Source: Actinomadura syzygii
GTDB lineage: Bacteria > Actinomycetota > Actinomycetes > Streptosporangiales > Streptosporangiaceae
DNA length: 64,000 nucleotides
NCBI RefSeq assembly: GCF_008085905.1
Contig: NZ_VSFF01000021.1
Coordinates: forward strand, 45,753-109,752
Reading direction: 5' to 3'
The position numbers were made by a program, and so were the translations under genes. Shown piece by piece: positions 1 to 8,906 of this stretch (positions are counted from its first letter, which is position 1; every line of letters begins with the position of its first letter). The notes below the pieces were generated by a model that was given only the letters and a program-made list of their open reading frames with translations, was not told the origin of the DNA and did not search any database.

Positions 1-264
1 GAACTGAAGGCGAAGGTCCGCGCACGCGGGGAGAGGTCCGCTGCGCCGGCCGTTGCGGGAATCAGCCAGCAGGGTCATGGACGAAGCGACGATCATTCCA
101 TCGGCCGAAACCGGCAACAGGGCCGCGGTCCAGGAGGTCTCGCCGTACTCCAGAACCAGCACGCGCAGGTGCTTGTATGACAGCACCGCCGCGATCCCCG
201 CCAGCACCACGACGCTGACGGTCGTCGCCCAGCAGATCGCCAGATCACCCAGCTGCGTCGCCGC
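1..264 (-). CDS. DUF2637 (SpdB-like) membrane protein, partial
   Basis: The minus strand is open from a stop at 265-267 to the window edge. It encodes a hydrophobic helix (LAICWATTVSVVVLAGIAAV), a short link and a second segment ending ALLPVSADGMIVASSMTLLA. That last phrase is typical of DUF2637 proteins, the actinobacterial SpdB-type spread/transfer proteins of integrative elements. No start codon lies before helix 1; the first in-frame GTG (210) would cut it. The N-terminus is therefore frameshifted or lost, and the C-terminus runs out of the window. The neighbouring DUF6879/XRE genes fit an integrated-element edge. Confidence 0.55.
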
Positions 265-532
265 TCACCACCCCCGACACCGTCGAGCCAAGTCCTCAGG
301 ACTGGTCAGAGCTGGCTGGTGACGGCGATGGTGCTACGCCCCCCGATCCGGTGCCGTTATCCGCGGGTTTCTTGCTGCGGTATGCGGCCGATGGCGACCA
401 TCTGGGTACCCAGCGGGTGAGCCGACGGGTAAGCCAGCTGTCACCGCACCGCGCGAGACAGCGTTGACGCCCGCGTATCCATCCGTCACGATGCCCAGGA
501 ACGGTTCGCCAAGTTTCGAGCAAGGGAGCAGC

Positions 533-769
533 ATGCACGCTCGGTTCCTCGGCAAGGACCCCGACTCCCAGGTGGGCAACTCGCCTACGCTGTTCGCGAC
601 CGATCGTACCGACCGGGTCACCTACATCGCCCAGGGGTGGAGGGTGACCGACGCCCAGGCGCTCGCGGACATCGGCCCGGTGCCCGAGCACGAAACCCTG
701 ATCGAGATCCCGGAGGACGTACTCAAGATGTACGCCCGCCGCTACCTGGACCAGGAGGAGGAGCGCTGA
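533..769 (+). CDS. small conserved protein upstream of DUF6879 gene
   Basis: This is a 78-residue acidic, soluble protein with no signal peptide or membrane segment. I chose ATG 533 because GGGAG stands 5-6 bases before it; an upstream ATG at 464 would add 23 poorly coding residues. The C-terminus ends in EEER, and that codon stretch doubles as the Shine-Dalgarno (AGGAGGAGG) of the next gene, with which it overlaps by 4 bp. Small proteins in this position are common beside DUF6879 and XRE-DUF5753 genes in actinomycetes. No catalytic motif is visible and the function is unknown. Confidence 0.7.
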   Translation: MHARFLGKDPDSQVGNSPTLFATDRTDRVTYIAQGWRVTDAQALADIGPVPEHETLIEIPEDVLKMYARRYLDQEEER

Positions 770-1299
770 GTCTGCTCGTCGGCGATCAATTCGGTCAACT
801 CTTCACCTCGTTCGAGCACACTGCCTTCCGGCTGGAGGTTCGCGACCGGTACGACGAGGCGTACGAGAACGAGTCGCTGCGCAGGTTCGTCGCTGGTGAA
901 CCGGACGATCTTCCATGGATGCAGGACTGGCTGACCATGATCCGTGGAGCCACTACAGAAGGCCGCCGCTTCTCTCGCGTGCGGGTTGTCAGTATGCCGC
1001 TGACCGACTACAGCCGCTTCGGCCTGTGGTGTGCGCAGTTCACCAATGGTGCTGGCGAAGATATCCGGTATTTGGAACGCGATCCCGCGGGCGCCTTGAA
1101 GCTGCCCAATCACGACTACTGGTTGTTTGATTCGCGCAGGCTGGTGCGGATGCACATCGACGATGCTGACCGCTTCCTGGGCGGCGAGGTCATCGAGGAT
1201 CCTGCCGAGATCGTGAATCACAACTACTGGCGGGATGCCGCGTGGCATCACGCCGTCAGACGGGATGATTTTGCCAAGGAACACCTCGGGCTCGTCTAG
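766..1299 (+). CDS. DUF6879 family protein
   Basis: This 177-residue protein shows the DUF6879 hallmarks: FTSFEHTAFRLEVRDRY near the N-terminus, then RRFSRVRVVSMPLTDYSRFG, GEDIRYLER, FDSRRLVRMH and NYWRDAAWHHA near the C-terminus. No ATG or GTG exists at the expected N-terminus. The best start is CTG 766, which overlaps the upstream stop as CTGA and sits 8 bases after a strong AGGAGG. A second CTG is at 772. Family members usually sit beside XRE-DUF5753 regulators, as here. The biochemical role is not established. Confidence 0.8.
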   Translation: MSLLVGDQFGQLFTSFEHTAFRLEVRDRYDEAYENESLRRFVAGEPDDLPWMQDWLTMIRGATTEGRRFSRVRVVSMPLTDYSRFGLWCAQFTNGAGEDIRYLERDPAGALKLPNHDYWLFDSRRLVRMHIDDADRFLGGEVIEDPAEIVNHNYWRDAAWHHAVRRDDFAKEHLGLV

Positions 1300-2155
1300 C
1301 GTCCATGAGGCCAGAGGGGCTCTAGGAAAGCGGCTCCGTGAGCTTCGTCAGGCTGCCAAGCTCAGCGGTCGGCAGCTCGCGGAGTCGTTGTCGTGGCCGC
1401 CGTCCAAGGTGTCGAAGCTGGAGAACGGCCGTCAGACGCCCACCGAGGACGACATCCGCAGCTGGGCCCGCATCACCAACAATGAAGAGGAAGCCGAAGC
1501 GCTCCTCGCTTCGCTGCACACGCTCGAGGTCCAGCACGCCGAGTGGCGGCGGGTCCTTAGCGCTGGGCTGAAACCCCATCAGCAAGAACTCGTAGACTGG
1601 GATGAGAGGACGCGGCTGTTCCGCGCTTTTGAGGTGTCCGTCGTCCCCGGACTGCTCCAGACTGCCGAGTACGCTCGCGCTCGTTTCGCCGAGGGCATTC
1701 GTCGTTTTCAGGTCCCAAACGACATCAACGAGGCCGTAGCCACTCGCATGAAGCGGCAGGAGATCCTCTACCGGCCAGATAAACGCTTTCACTTTGTTGT
1801 CACCGAAGCGGCCCTTCGTTTCCGGCTGTGCTCGCCCGCGGTCATGCTTGCCCAGCTTGATCGCTTGATAGCACTCTCGGCGCTTTCCAACGTGAAGCTC
1901 GGCGTCATCGGCTTCGAGACGCAGTACGTCACCTCGCCGTGGCACGGTTTCTGGCTGTATGACCATGAGCGGGTGCTGGTCGAGACCTTCTCGGCCGGTC
2001 TTGACCTTCGTCAGCCACAGGAGATCGAGCAGTATGGACAGATCTTCGATCAACTCGCGGCCGTCGCGAGTTACGGCCGGTCGGCGCGGGCGATCCTCCA
2101 GCGGGTCATTGACGATCTTGCCCCTGGCGAAGACCACGACGCCGATGGCTCCTGA
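1265..2155 (+). CDS. XRE-family regulator with DUF5753 (Scr1-type antitoxin-like)
   Basis: A 296-residue DNA-binding protein. An XRE helix-turn-helix occupies about residues 14-70 (LRELRQAAKLSGRQLAESL, then SKVSKLENGRQTPTEDDI). A DUF5753 domain follows to the C-terminus, with the family phrase VVPGLLQTAEYARA and the mid-domain YRPDKRFHFVVTEAALRF. The start is ambiguous between ATG 1265 and ATG 1235. I took 1265, which leaves a 35-bp overlap with the DUF6879 gene and a usual family length. Such regulators pair with small DUF397/DUF6879-type partners and are annotated as Scr1-type antitoxin-like regulators. The partner here is probably the DUF6879 protein (inferred from position). Confidence 0.85.
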   Translation: MILPRNTSGSSSVHEARGALGKRLRELRQAAKLSGRQLAESLSWPPSKVSKLENGRQTPTEDDIRSWARITNNEEEAEALLASLHTLEVQHAEWRRVLSAGLKPHQQELVDWDERTRLFRAFEVSVVPGLLQTAEYARARFAEGIRRFQVPNDINEAVATRMKRQEILYRPDKRFHFVVTEAALRFRLCSPAVMLAQLDRLIALSALSNVKLGVIGFETQYVTSPWHGFWLYDHERVLVETFSAGLDLRQPQEIEQYGQIFDQLAAVASYGRSARAILQRVIDDLAPGEDHDADGS

Positions 2156-2290
2156 TTTCCCGGTCCAGCTCAGCCTGTGATTCTTTCGAGCAATTCCTAG
2201 AAACTTTCTAGCCAGATCCGTCGGGTCTCCCTACTGTCGGCGTTGGGCGTGGCTCGCGCCCGGCTTCAGCCGTCAACGGGAGACGAGGAC

Positions 2291-2704
2291 ATGACGCCCA
2301 TTCGAGTCCCCCTGCTCACCAGCGACCAGATCGACCGACTGCCCGACCGCGCTCGTGAGGTGGTGGAATACCGCAAGAGCGGCCTCAGCCTGAACCACAT
2401 CGAAGGTTGTCCGTTGGACTGTGCGTACTGCATCCGGCACACCTACGGCCTCTGGGACCAGCGAGTTCCGCGCGCCCTCATGACCGACGCCCAAGCCGTC
2501 GAGGAGCTGGTCGGTCACCGCTACTTTCAGCCACACGTTACGCCGATACAGGTGTTCAACCGGGCAACCGAACCCTTCTTGCCAGCGGTCCGGCCGCATA
2601 CCTTCGCTGTGCTGGAGGATCTCGACGCCCGCGGGCTGCGTAACCACGTGCTGGTCATCACCCGCCACCAGATGAAGCCGGACGACATCGACCGGCTCAA
2701 GTGA
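2291..2704 (+). pseudogene. radical SAM protein, C-terminally truncated
   Basis: ATG 2291 follows GGGAGACGAGGAC. The 137 residues contain CPLDCAYC, a CxxxCxxC radical-SAM cluster motif, in the setting LNHIEGCPLDCAYCIRH, then IQVFNRATEPF and HVLVITRHQ of the TIM-barrel start. Radical SAM enzymes of this type usually exceed 300 residues, so only the first third remains. The reading frame ends in a TGA created at the junction with an IS5-family fragment (2705-2810). It is most likely inactive. It follows the XRE gene after an 87-bp gap and was probably part of the same accessory island. Confidence 0.8.
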
Positions 2705-2810
2705 TCACCCTGCGGTGATCGGCCCACCGGCCACCTCGGCCGCCCGGCGGCGGCAACAACGGCGCCAGCCGCTGCCACTGCGCATCGCTTAAGTCACCAC
2801 GACATATCAA
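2705..2810 (-). mobile_element. IS5-family transposase, N-terminal fragment
   Basis: Reading the minus strand from a TTG at 2810 gives CRGDLSDAQWQRLAPLLPPP and then GRWADHRRVIT before a stop. This is the classic N-terminus of IS5-family transposases (GDLSDAQWxxLxPLLP). Only about 35 codons remain. The inner end meets the truncated radical SAM gene at about 2700-2706. The element is a deletion remnant that marks how the radical SAM gene was broken. Confidence 0.8.
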
Positions 2811-3445
2811 CCCAAAGTGACCAAAGCAGCGCCCAGCGTCAGCCTATCCGAGAACCGGGCCCTAGGACCTCACGCCGTTCACTCCGTCTGAGTCCCTCCA
2901 ACACCGACGCCATGCTGGTGGGCTGCCTCGGCATCGGACTCCGCACTTGGACGCCCACCGGGCGTGGTCCTTCACCGCGTCCTGCAGGTGGCCCGAATCG
3001 CCGAACTCCGCGACGCCCGGCACGAGCATCCGCCACCCGGATCGGATCCGGCGGGCCGGTCCCCCCAGCCCCGCCTTTCTCACCGAACGCAGGTCTCACC
3101 CATCTGGGGCGAGTCGCCGCCTACATCACCCTGAAGGTCGGGACGCCATGTGCGAGTCGATCATGATCACTGCTGGTCACAGGCATCGAACCGATGCCGC
3201 GGCCAGCCGCCGAAGCGGCGCCCGTACCATTCCTCTTCCCTCAACCAAGATCATGGCTGGCCCCGAAGGCATCTTCGATCTCGGCATCTCATTCTGCACG
3301 ATGAGGCAAAAGTGGTCCGGTAGTTGCAGGAGTCGCGGTATCACTAATGTGGACATTTGCCTGACGTCCCCCCCGGGTTGGTCCTCGGATGCACTCAGAC
3401 GTATCCGGCGATCCCATGGAGGGTGACCGAACGGTAGGAGAGGAC
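2811..3445. other. 635-bp stretch without a recognisable gene
   Basis: Short open frames on both strands lack family resemblance and ribosome sites. It starts at the outer edge of the IS5 remnant and ends in the leader of the sigma-factor gene, so it probably holds decayed mobile DNA plus that promoter. A CGGGCCCTAGGAC string near 2857 recurs near 40150; I cannot say whether that is meaningful. Confidence 0.4.
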
Positions 3446-4039
3446 GTGGCCAGGACCGACCGGCGTTTGTCAACGGCCTTGCGAGCGGCACAGCGCGGGG
3501 ATCAGGACGCCTTTCGCAAGTTGTACCGAGCCGTTCAGCCGCGACTGCTGCGCTATCTGCGCGTTCTGGTGGGCGAAGCCGCCGGCCAGGTGGCCGCACA
3601 GACCTGGCGGGAGATCACCCATGACCTGAGTGACTTTCGCGGCGACTTCCAGCGCTTCCGCGGCTGGGTCGCGGTGATCGGCCGCAGCCGGGCCCTTGAC
3701 CATCTGAGCGGACGCGGCTCGACCGCACCGCCGCAGACTTCGCCCGAGCGGGTGATGGACGACGGTCAGATGGCTGAGCCACGGTCCGTCAACGCCGCGA
3801 TCGCCCTGATCGCCGGCCTTCCCACCGATCAAGGCGAGGCGGTGCTGCTTCGCGTCGTGATGGGCCTGGACACCCGGCAGGCCGCCGAGATATTAGGCAG
3901 AACCGCCGAGGCACTCCAGAGGTCGGCTTACCTGGGGCTGCTGAACCTGGCCGATCGGCTGGAGGACTCTGATGCATCACTGCGGATGGAGGACAAGCCG
4001 GGAGCCGCCGCCCTGCACCGGTCCCGAGACGACCGGTAG
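3446..4039 (+). CDS. ECF-type RNA polymerase sigma factor
   Basis: A 197-residue sigma-70-family protein. Region 2 spans about residues 12-85 (QRGDQDAFRKLYRAVQPRL, then FRGWVAVIGRSRALDHL). Region 4 spans about 120-175 (LIAGLPTDQGEAVLLRVVMG, then TRQAAEILGRTAEALQRSAY). GTG 3446 is preferred because AGGAG lies 5 bases upstream; ATGs at 3389 and 3416 lack such a site. The region-2 core is slightly diverged. The next gene encodes a single-helix membrane protein that may act as its anti-sigma partner. The regulon is unknown. Confidence 0.85.
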   Translation: MARTDRRLSTALRAAQRGDQDAFRKLYRAVQPRLLRYLRVLVGEAAGQVAAQTWREITHDLSDFRGDFQRFRGWVAVIGRSRALDHLSGRGSTAPPQTSPERVMDDGQMAEPRSVNAAIALIAGLPTDQGEAVLLRVVMGLDTRQAAEILGRTAEALQRSAYLGLLNLADRLEDSDASLRMEDKPGAAALHRSRDDR

Positions 4040-4100
4040 GGCGAAGACCACGGTGAGGCCGCCTGTGAAAGCGACGCCGAGGGGCATGAGGTGAATCCCC

Positions 4101-4895
4101 ATGAGTCTTGATCGCCGCCGCGGCGACCCGAGCACGGACCGCGAACTCGACTTGGAGACCGCCGAAGACCTGCTGACGGGTATCTGGCGGGACCCGAGGT
4201 CGGTCACGCATCCGGTCGCGGGCCTGCTCGCCGCCGCCACCACCCCTCCAAGTGATCAAGAACTCGACGGCGAGGAGGCGGCCGTGGCCGCCTTCCGACA
4301 CACCCAACTCAACGCGCGGCGCCGGCGACATCGTGGCCGCACGGCACACCGGGTACTGCTGCCGATCGCCACGGCGAAGATGCTCACCGCCTTGGCAGTC
4401 GCCGGGACGGCCGCCGGTGGCGCCGCTCTGGCCGCGAACAACGGCCAACTGCCCGTTCTGGAACGGCCGCCGCACTCGTCGGCCCCGTCCTCTGCCACGG
4501 CCACCGAGAAGGCCACCACTCCGGTGCCCACATCAGGGCAGCCGCGTCGCAGCCCGCCGAGTACGTCCCTCGCCCCCGGATCACCGAACTACTCGACGCC
4601 GGCGAGGCTCTGCCGCACATACTTGGCCGAGGCCAGCCGGAAGAAGAGGTCGGCGGCGCCCCCGAAAGTCTCCGCCTCGGAGCTCGCCCAGTTGATCGCT
4701 GCTGCGGGCGACCGCGACAAGATCACCACCTATTGCGCGAGAGTCCTGGCCGGCAAGGAACAGAAGCCGACCAAGCCACCAAAGAAGACCCCAAAAGAAC
4801 CAGAAAGAGAAAAGAAGAAACAGCAGCCGGGCAAACCACCCCACGACAGGAAGCCGGAGAAGCCCAAAGAACCGAAAAGGGATTCAAGGCCGTAG
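4101..4895 (+). CDS. single-pass membrane protein, possible anti-sigma partner
   Basis: A 264-residue protein. The cytoplasmic N-terminal part (1-84) is acidic, then Arg-rich just before the membrane (NARRRRHRGR). One membrane helix lies at about 85-112 (LPIATAKMLTALAVAGTAAG). An extracytoplasmic Ser/Thr/Pro-rich stretch follows, then a small domain with two Cys (about 170 and 214), and a Lys/Pro/Glu-rich tail from about 218 to the end. Position 61 bp after the ECF sigma gene suggests a sigma/anti-sigma pair, but there is no zinc-binding HxxxCxxC motif. The lysine-rich tail might contact cell wall or nucleic acid. Function inferred from context only. Confidence 0.7.
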   Translation: MSLDRRRGDPSTDRELDLETAEDLLTGIWRDPRSVTHPVAGLLAAATTPPSDQELDGEEAAVAAFRHTQLNARRRRHRGRTAHRVLLPIATAKMLTALAVAGTAAGGAALAANNGQLPVLERPPHSSAPSSATATEKATTPVPTSGQPRRSPPSTSLAPGSPNYSTPARLCRTYLAEASRKKRSAAPPKVSASELAQLIAAAGDRDKITTYCARVLAGKEQKPTKPPKKTPKEPEREKKKQQPGKPPHDRKPEKPKEPKRDSRP

Positions 4896-4991
4896 AGTCG
4901 CCCAGCCGAAATACGACCATGGCCGCCCACACTGACTATTGTCGCAGTGTCATCACGACCAGCGCGCGCACTGGATCCCTGTTAGTCGTAC

Positions 4992-5112
4992 TCAGACTGC
5001 GGGCTTGTCGGGGGCGTCGGTCATCCTGCATATCCGGAAAGGCGAGGGAGCGTCCGGGAATTCGTCGCGGGTGCATTACGGGTACGCGAGACATGTGCTT
5101 GATCAACTTAAT
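4992..5112 (-). pseudogene. decayed partial copy of the 23233-23529 small-protein gene
   Basis: Read on the minus strand, this segment matches the last third of the small coiled-coil protein at 23233-23529. LIKHM corresponds to LIEHM; after a one-base frame change, CTRDEFPDAPSP and ICRMTDAPDKPAV correspond to CTRDEIPAGPSP and VCRLSDALGKPAD, ending at the same stop position. Similarity stops at about 5110. The frameshift and missing N-terminal two thirds make it a dead fragment. Confidence 0.75.
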
Positions 5113-5976
5113 ACACGCCTTTTACAGCCCCGGGCTGGAACTGGACGCCAATCCCTACATTCTCCGGTTCTTTCCGTCATTCGACGATAAAGACGGGACC
5201 CGGAGCGAACACAAGCGACATATCTGCCGAATGCCGGATTCGCAAGGTACGATTTTTCGCAGGGCGGTCCCCTCAGTAAAAGCAGAGGTTTGCTGGCGAT
5301 GCTCGGAACTGGGACGGCAGCCCGCGCACAGAACGGCAAGGACACGAAATGGACTCAAAAGAGGGGGTTGTAGGTTTAGGCGTCACAAGATTTCTCGCCG
5401 CCCCCGTCATATAAATGCGGTCTTGACGTTAGATTCGTCGCCTTTGCTGGCCAAGGCCGAGTCGACTACTGGGGATGAGCCGAACGCGCGGCCAGCGACT
5501 CCCGATCGGACGGGTCGTTGATCTTGTGGGTGTGGCGTGGGCGCCCCGGTCCTTGTTGAGGGGCGTGCGCTGGATGGCGCGCAGCAGGAGCGGGCCACCA
5601 GTCCGGCCGCTTCCTCGCCCGGGTCCGGTGGACATGGACGATGGCGGCCCGTTCAGCGGTGCGGCCCGGGTTGGCGTCGCCGTCGCAGGCCGCGATCTTC
5701 GCACGGGCTCTGGTCGTGCCGGAGGTGGTCGGGTAGCTCACCGCGCGTAGTTGTGTTTGGTCATCCCGCGTGCTGAGATACCTCCTCTCTGCAATCGGCG
5801 TCCGACAAGCCTGCCTTCGATCTGGTCGAAGGTCTCCTTGCCGGTGATGCAGGGTGGACAGGCTCTTTCAAACACCTTTTCTCGATCGATCTGTTGTGGC
5901 CGAGGAAATCGCCATAGATCCTGTCCGCGCCAGCGGGGCGCTCCGTTCTCCAAGAGTCCCCCGTGCGACCGCCGCA
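5113..5976. other. 864-bp stretch without a recognisable gene
   Basis: Open frames of 60-180 codons exist on both strands (for example 5475-5750 plus and 5738-6283 minus), but none has a convincing ribosome site, family motif or consistent codon bias. Part of it (about 5800-5976) is the 3' flank of the PaaX-type gene. I see no tRNA, repeat or strong hairpin. It probably represents degraded accessory DNA. Confidence 0.4.
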
Positions 5977-6843
5977 TTATGTGGTGGGGTGCTGAGCCGC
6001 CGTCCAGTAGCCGGTGGCGTGGGCCAGAGCTCGTCCTTCCAGGAGCGTGACGAGACGCTCGAACAGGGCTCCGGCTTCGGGTGCGCTCCAATCCTCGGCG
6101 AGCACCTCGCGTGGCAGACCCGGATCGCGGAACGGGAGCTTGCGCCAATGGTCGACCGCGCCGAGATAGGTGATGAAGGCGTGCTCGAGCGCGATGTCGC
6201 CGCTCCCCTCGAGCGAGGCGACTTCGGGTTGGAAGTGCGTAATGAACTCCCGGTAGCTCCGGTCGATCTCGGCGAGGTCCCAACTCTCGTAGAGCAACGT
6301 GCTGAGGTCTCGGCCGCCCACGTAGTCACCGACGAAGATGGCTGCGAACTTGTCCAGACCGAGTTCGCCCACCGCCTGCTCGGCGGCGCTGCGCATCCGG
6401 GCCGGCGCGATCCACATCGCTGTGCCGACGTTGCCGAAGCCGAGCGAGGCGAGGTGGGTGCGGAGCTGCTGACGCTTCGCCCTGGCGGACTCGGGCACCG
6501 AGAAGTTGACGACGCACCAGCCGTCGTCGAGGTTCGCCGGCTGCCGGGCGTGCCAAATGATCTCGTCTCCGGCTGCGAGCGCCTTCAGGGCGACAGGCGT
6601 GAGCGCGTAGCCGCGCTTTCCGGCGCGGGGTTCGGGGACGAGCCAGCCGCGCTGCTTGAGCCGGAACACCGCCGTCCGGACGCTGGGAGCGTCCAGCCCG
6701 AGCTGGCCTATGAGGTCTACCGTCCCGGCGATCGGCATCCAGTCGCCCATCCTCCGGACGATGGCGCCGAGGAAGCTCACCGTGATCGTGCGGGTGCGGC
6801 GCGAGCGGGCGGTGGTCGGCTCGTTCGGGCTCATTGGGACCAT
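5977..6843 (-). CDS. PaaX-family transcriptional regulator 1
   Basis: A 288-residue repressor-type protein. The N-terminal PaaX winged-helix domain (about 15-85) includes SFLGAIVRRMGDWMPIAG and APSVRTAVFRLKQRGWLVP. The PaaX C-terminal domain follows, with LGFGNVGTAMWIAPARM and the LPFRDPGLPREVLAEDW motif. Start is ATG 6843 or ATG 6834; neither has a clear Shine-Dalgarno. PaaX proteins repress aromatic-CoA catabolic operons and are released by an aryl-CoA thioester. It is last in a minus-strand set headed by an aminobenzoate-CoA-ligase-like gene, so anthraniloyl-CoA is a plausible effector (inference). Confidence 0.88.
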   Translation of the reverse strand: MVPMSPNEPTTARSRRTRTITVSFLGAIVRRMGDWMPIAGTVDLIGQLGLDAPSVRTAVFRLKQRGWLVPEPRAGKRGYALTPVALKALAAGDEIIWHARQPANLDDGWCVVNFSVPESARAKRQQLRTHLASLGFGNVGTAMWIAPARMRSAAEQAVGELGLDKFAAIFVGDYVGGRDLSTLLYESWDLAEIDRSYREFITHFQPEVASLEGSGDIALEHAFITYLGAVDHWRKLPFRDPGLPREVLAEDWSAPEAGALFERLVTLLEGRALAHATGYWTAAQHPTT

Positions 6844-6859
6844 TCTGCCAGGGCGGCGT

Positions 6860-7226
6860 AGGGTTGCCGGCGAGCGAGGGACCAGGCTCAGCAGGTGGCC
6901 GTGCACCGCGTGGATCTCGATGAGGTCGCCGACGGCCGCGACGCCGCGCTTGGCGGCGGTGCAGTCCGCGGCGACCTTGTCCAGGTCGGCGCGGGTCGCC
7001 TCCCACGGGACGTGGCGGCCGCCGCCGTAGGCAGGGTGGATGGACCCACGCTCCTCTCAAGGGGATCGTCCGTCCCGTCCCACGTCAGCTCGGTCGAGTT
7101 CATGTCCGTAGGCGAGAGCACCATCCGGTTCTTGAGCTCAAGCGGACCGATCCCTAGCGGCTGGGCCCAGAACTCCACGCCCAAGCCGCAGGTGGCTCCC
7201 GACAGGTTGCGCTCCCACACGATCAC
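6860..7226 (-). pseudogene. NADH:flavin oxidoreductase (OYE) remnant, possibly of aminobenzoyl-CoA monooxygenase/reductase
   Basis: Two Old-Yellow-Enzyme pieces lie in different frames with an internal deletion. The first (7226 to about 7060) reads PLGIGPLELKNRMVLSPTDM, the usual OYE-barrel N-terminus. The second (about 7055 to 6860) reads HVPWEATRADLDKVAADC and then LIEIHAVHGHLLSLVPRSP, which corresponds to the OYE flavin/substrate segment IEIHxAHGxLLxxFLSP. Nearly the whole barrel is missing. In anthranilate-CoA pathways the enzyme after the CoA ligase carries an OYE-like C-terminal domain, so this may be its residue; a stand-alone OYE is equally possible. Confidence 0.75.
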
Positions 7227-7268
7227 CTCGTGCCGAGCCCCTCCGGTCTCCGCGGGCGATCGCGATCC

Positions 7269-8906
7269 TCATGCCTGCTCGGTCTCGACGATCTGGCGCA
7301 GCTTGAAGCGCTGGAGCTTGCCGCTGACGTTGCGCGGGAGAGCGCTGATGAAGCGGACCTCCCGCGGGTACTTGTAGGGAGCCAGCTCGCCCTTGACGAA
7401 TTCCTGGATCTCCTTGACCTTCGCGTCGTCCCCGACGACGCCGTCGCGCAGCGCGACGAACGCGCACACGATCGAGCCACGCTCGGGATCAGGGGCCGCC
7501 ACGACTCCCGACTCGACGACGTCGGGGTGGGCGTCGATCGCCGCCTCGACCTCCGAACCCCCGATGTTGTAACCGGAGGAGACGATCATGTCGTCGGTGC
7601 GGGCCTGATACCAGAAGTAGCCGTCCTCGTCGCGGAGGTAGGTGTCGCCGGTGACGTTCCAGCCGTTGACGACATAGCTCCGTTGGCGTTCGTCGTCGAG
7701 GTAGCGGCATCCGACCGGGCCGATGACGGCCAGGCGGCCCTTGACGCCAGCAGCGACCTCCTCTCCGCTGTCGTCCAGGACCGTGGCGCGGTAGCCGGGG
7801 ACGGGCTTGCCCGTCGCGCCTGGACGGATGTCGTCGCCCGCGGCGGACAGGAAGATGTGCAGCAGTTCGGTGGCACCGATGCCGTCGATGACCTTGAGGC
7901 CGATCTCGTCGTGGAGCTGGTGCCACGTCGCCCGCGGCAGGTGCTCACCGGCGCTCACCGCGGCGCGGAGCCCCGCGAGCCGGCCGGCCTTGCCCTTCTT
8001 GAGGATCTGCTTGTACGCCGTGGGCGCGGTGGCCAGGACGGTGACCCGGTGCTCGACGACCAGGTCGGCCAGCTGCACGGGCGTCGCCGCCTCGACCAGG
8101 AACGCGCAGGCGCCGGCCCGGAGCGTGAACACGACGAGCATGCCGAGGCCGAACGTGAAGCCGAGCGGCGCGGTGGCCGCGACCAGGTCGTCCGGTCGCA
8201 GCCTCAGCACGTGCTTCCCGAAGGTGTCGTCGATCGACAGCACGTCGCGGTGAAAGTGCATCGTGACCTTGGGGGCCCCGGTGCTGCCCGACGTCGGACC
8301 GAGCAGCGCGACGTCGTCGGCGGCGGTGTCGACGGCGGTGAACCCGGCCGGCTTCGCCGCGATCCGCCGGGTCAGGTCGTCGGCCTGTGGCCCGCCGTAG
8401 GCGACGATCCTCAACCCTGGGGCCGACGCGTCCCGCACGGCCACCACGTCCGCAACATAGCGGTGGTCGACCAGAGCGATGACCGGCCTGGTCTTCGCCA
8501 CGATCGGAGCCAGCTCGCGTTGACGCAGCGCGGCGATGGTGGTGACCGGGATGCCGCCAGCCTTGAGGACGCCCAGCCACGCGGCCACCGTCCACGCGTT
8601 GTTCGGCGACCGCAGCAGGACCCGGTTGCCGGTGACCAGGCCGAGGTCGTCGACCAGGACGTGCGCGATGCGGTCCGCGCGGTCCTGCAACTCGCCGTAG
8701 GTCCACGTCTGGCCGGTGGGGGTCCGCACGGCGGGACGGTCGGCGCCGTACGTCGCGACGGCCACGTCGATGAGCTCGGTGGCCGCGTTGAGCCGCTCGG
8801 GGTAGTCGAGCGGCTCGGTGGTGAACTCCAGAGCCGGCCACTGCTCGTCCGGAGGCAGGTTGTCCCGGGCGAAGGTGTCGGCGTAGGCCGAAGGGCCGAG
8901 CTTCAT
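7269..8906 (-). CDS. 2-aminobenzoate (anthranilate)-CoA ligase-like AMP-forming enzyme
   Basis: A 545-residue adenylate-forming ligase. The ATP P-loop-like motif is LGPTSGSTGAPKVTMHFHRD (around residue 200), the A5-type motif is GIGATELLHIF, the hinge region reads SGYNIGGSEVEAAI, and the C-terminal catalytic Lys is in GKLQRFKL. The opening YADTFARDNLPPDEQWP matches benzoate/2-aminobenzoate-CoA ligases. The expected reaction is aryl acid + ATP + CoA to aryl-CoA + AMP + PPi in the cytoplasm. ATG 8906 overlaps the upstream small gene as ATGA. Tryptophan-catabolic neighbours favour anthranilate, but benzoate or salicylate cannot be excluded. Confidence 0.85.
   Translation of the reverse strand: MKLGPSAYADTFARDNLPPDEQWPALEFTTEPLDYPERLNAATELIDVAVATYGADRPAVRTPTGQTWTYGELQDRADRIAHVLVDDLGLVTGNRVLLRSPNNAWTVAAWLGVLKAGGIPVTTIAALRQRELAPIVAKTRPVIALVDHRYVADVVAVRDASAPGLRIVAYGGPQADDLTRRIAAKPAGFTAVDTAADDVALLGPTSGSTGAPKVTMHFHRDVLSIDDTFGKHVLRLRPDDLVAATAPLGFTFGLGMLVVFTLRAGACAFLVEAATPVQLADLVVEHRVTVLATAPTAYKQILKKGKAGRLAGLRAAVSAGEHLPRATWHQLHDEIGLKVIDGIGATELLHIFLSAAGDDIRPGATGKPVPGYRATVLDDSGEEVAAGVKGRLAVIGPVGCRYLDDERQRSYVVNGWNVTGDTYLRDEDGYFWYQARTDDMIVSSGYNIGGSEVEAAIDAHPDVVESGVVAAPDPERGSIVCAFVALRDGVVGDDAKVKEIQEFVKGELAPYKYPREVRFISALPRNVSGKLQRFKLRQIVETEQA

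Noticed and set aside
5475..5750. 91-codon frames on both strands
   Set aside because: No Shine-Dalgarno, family resemblance or consistent codon bias on either strand.
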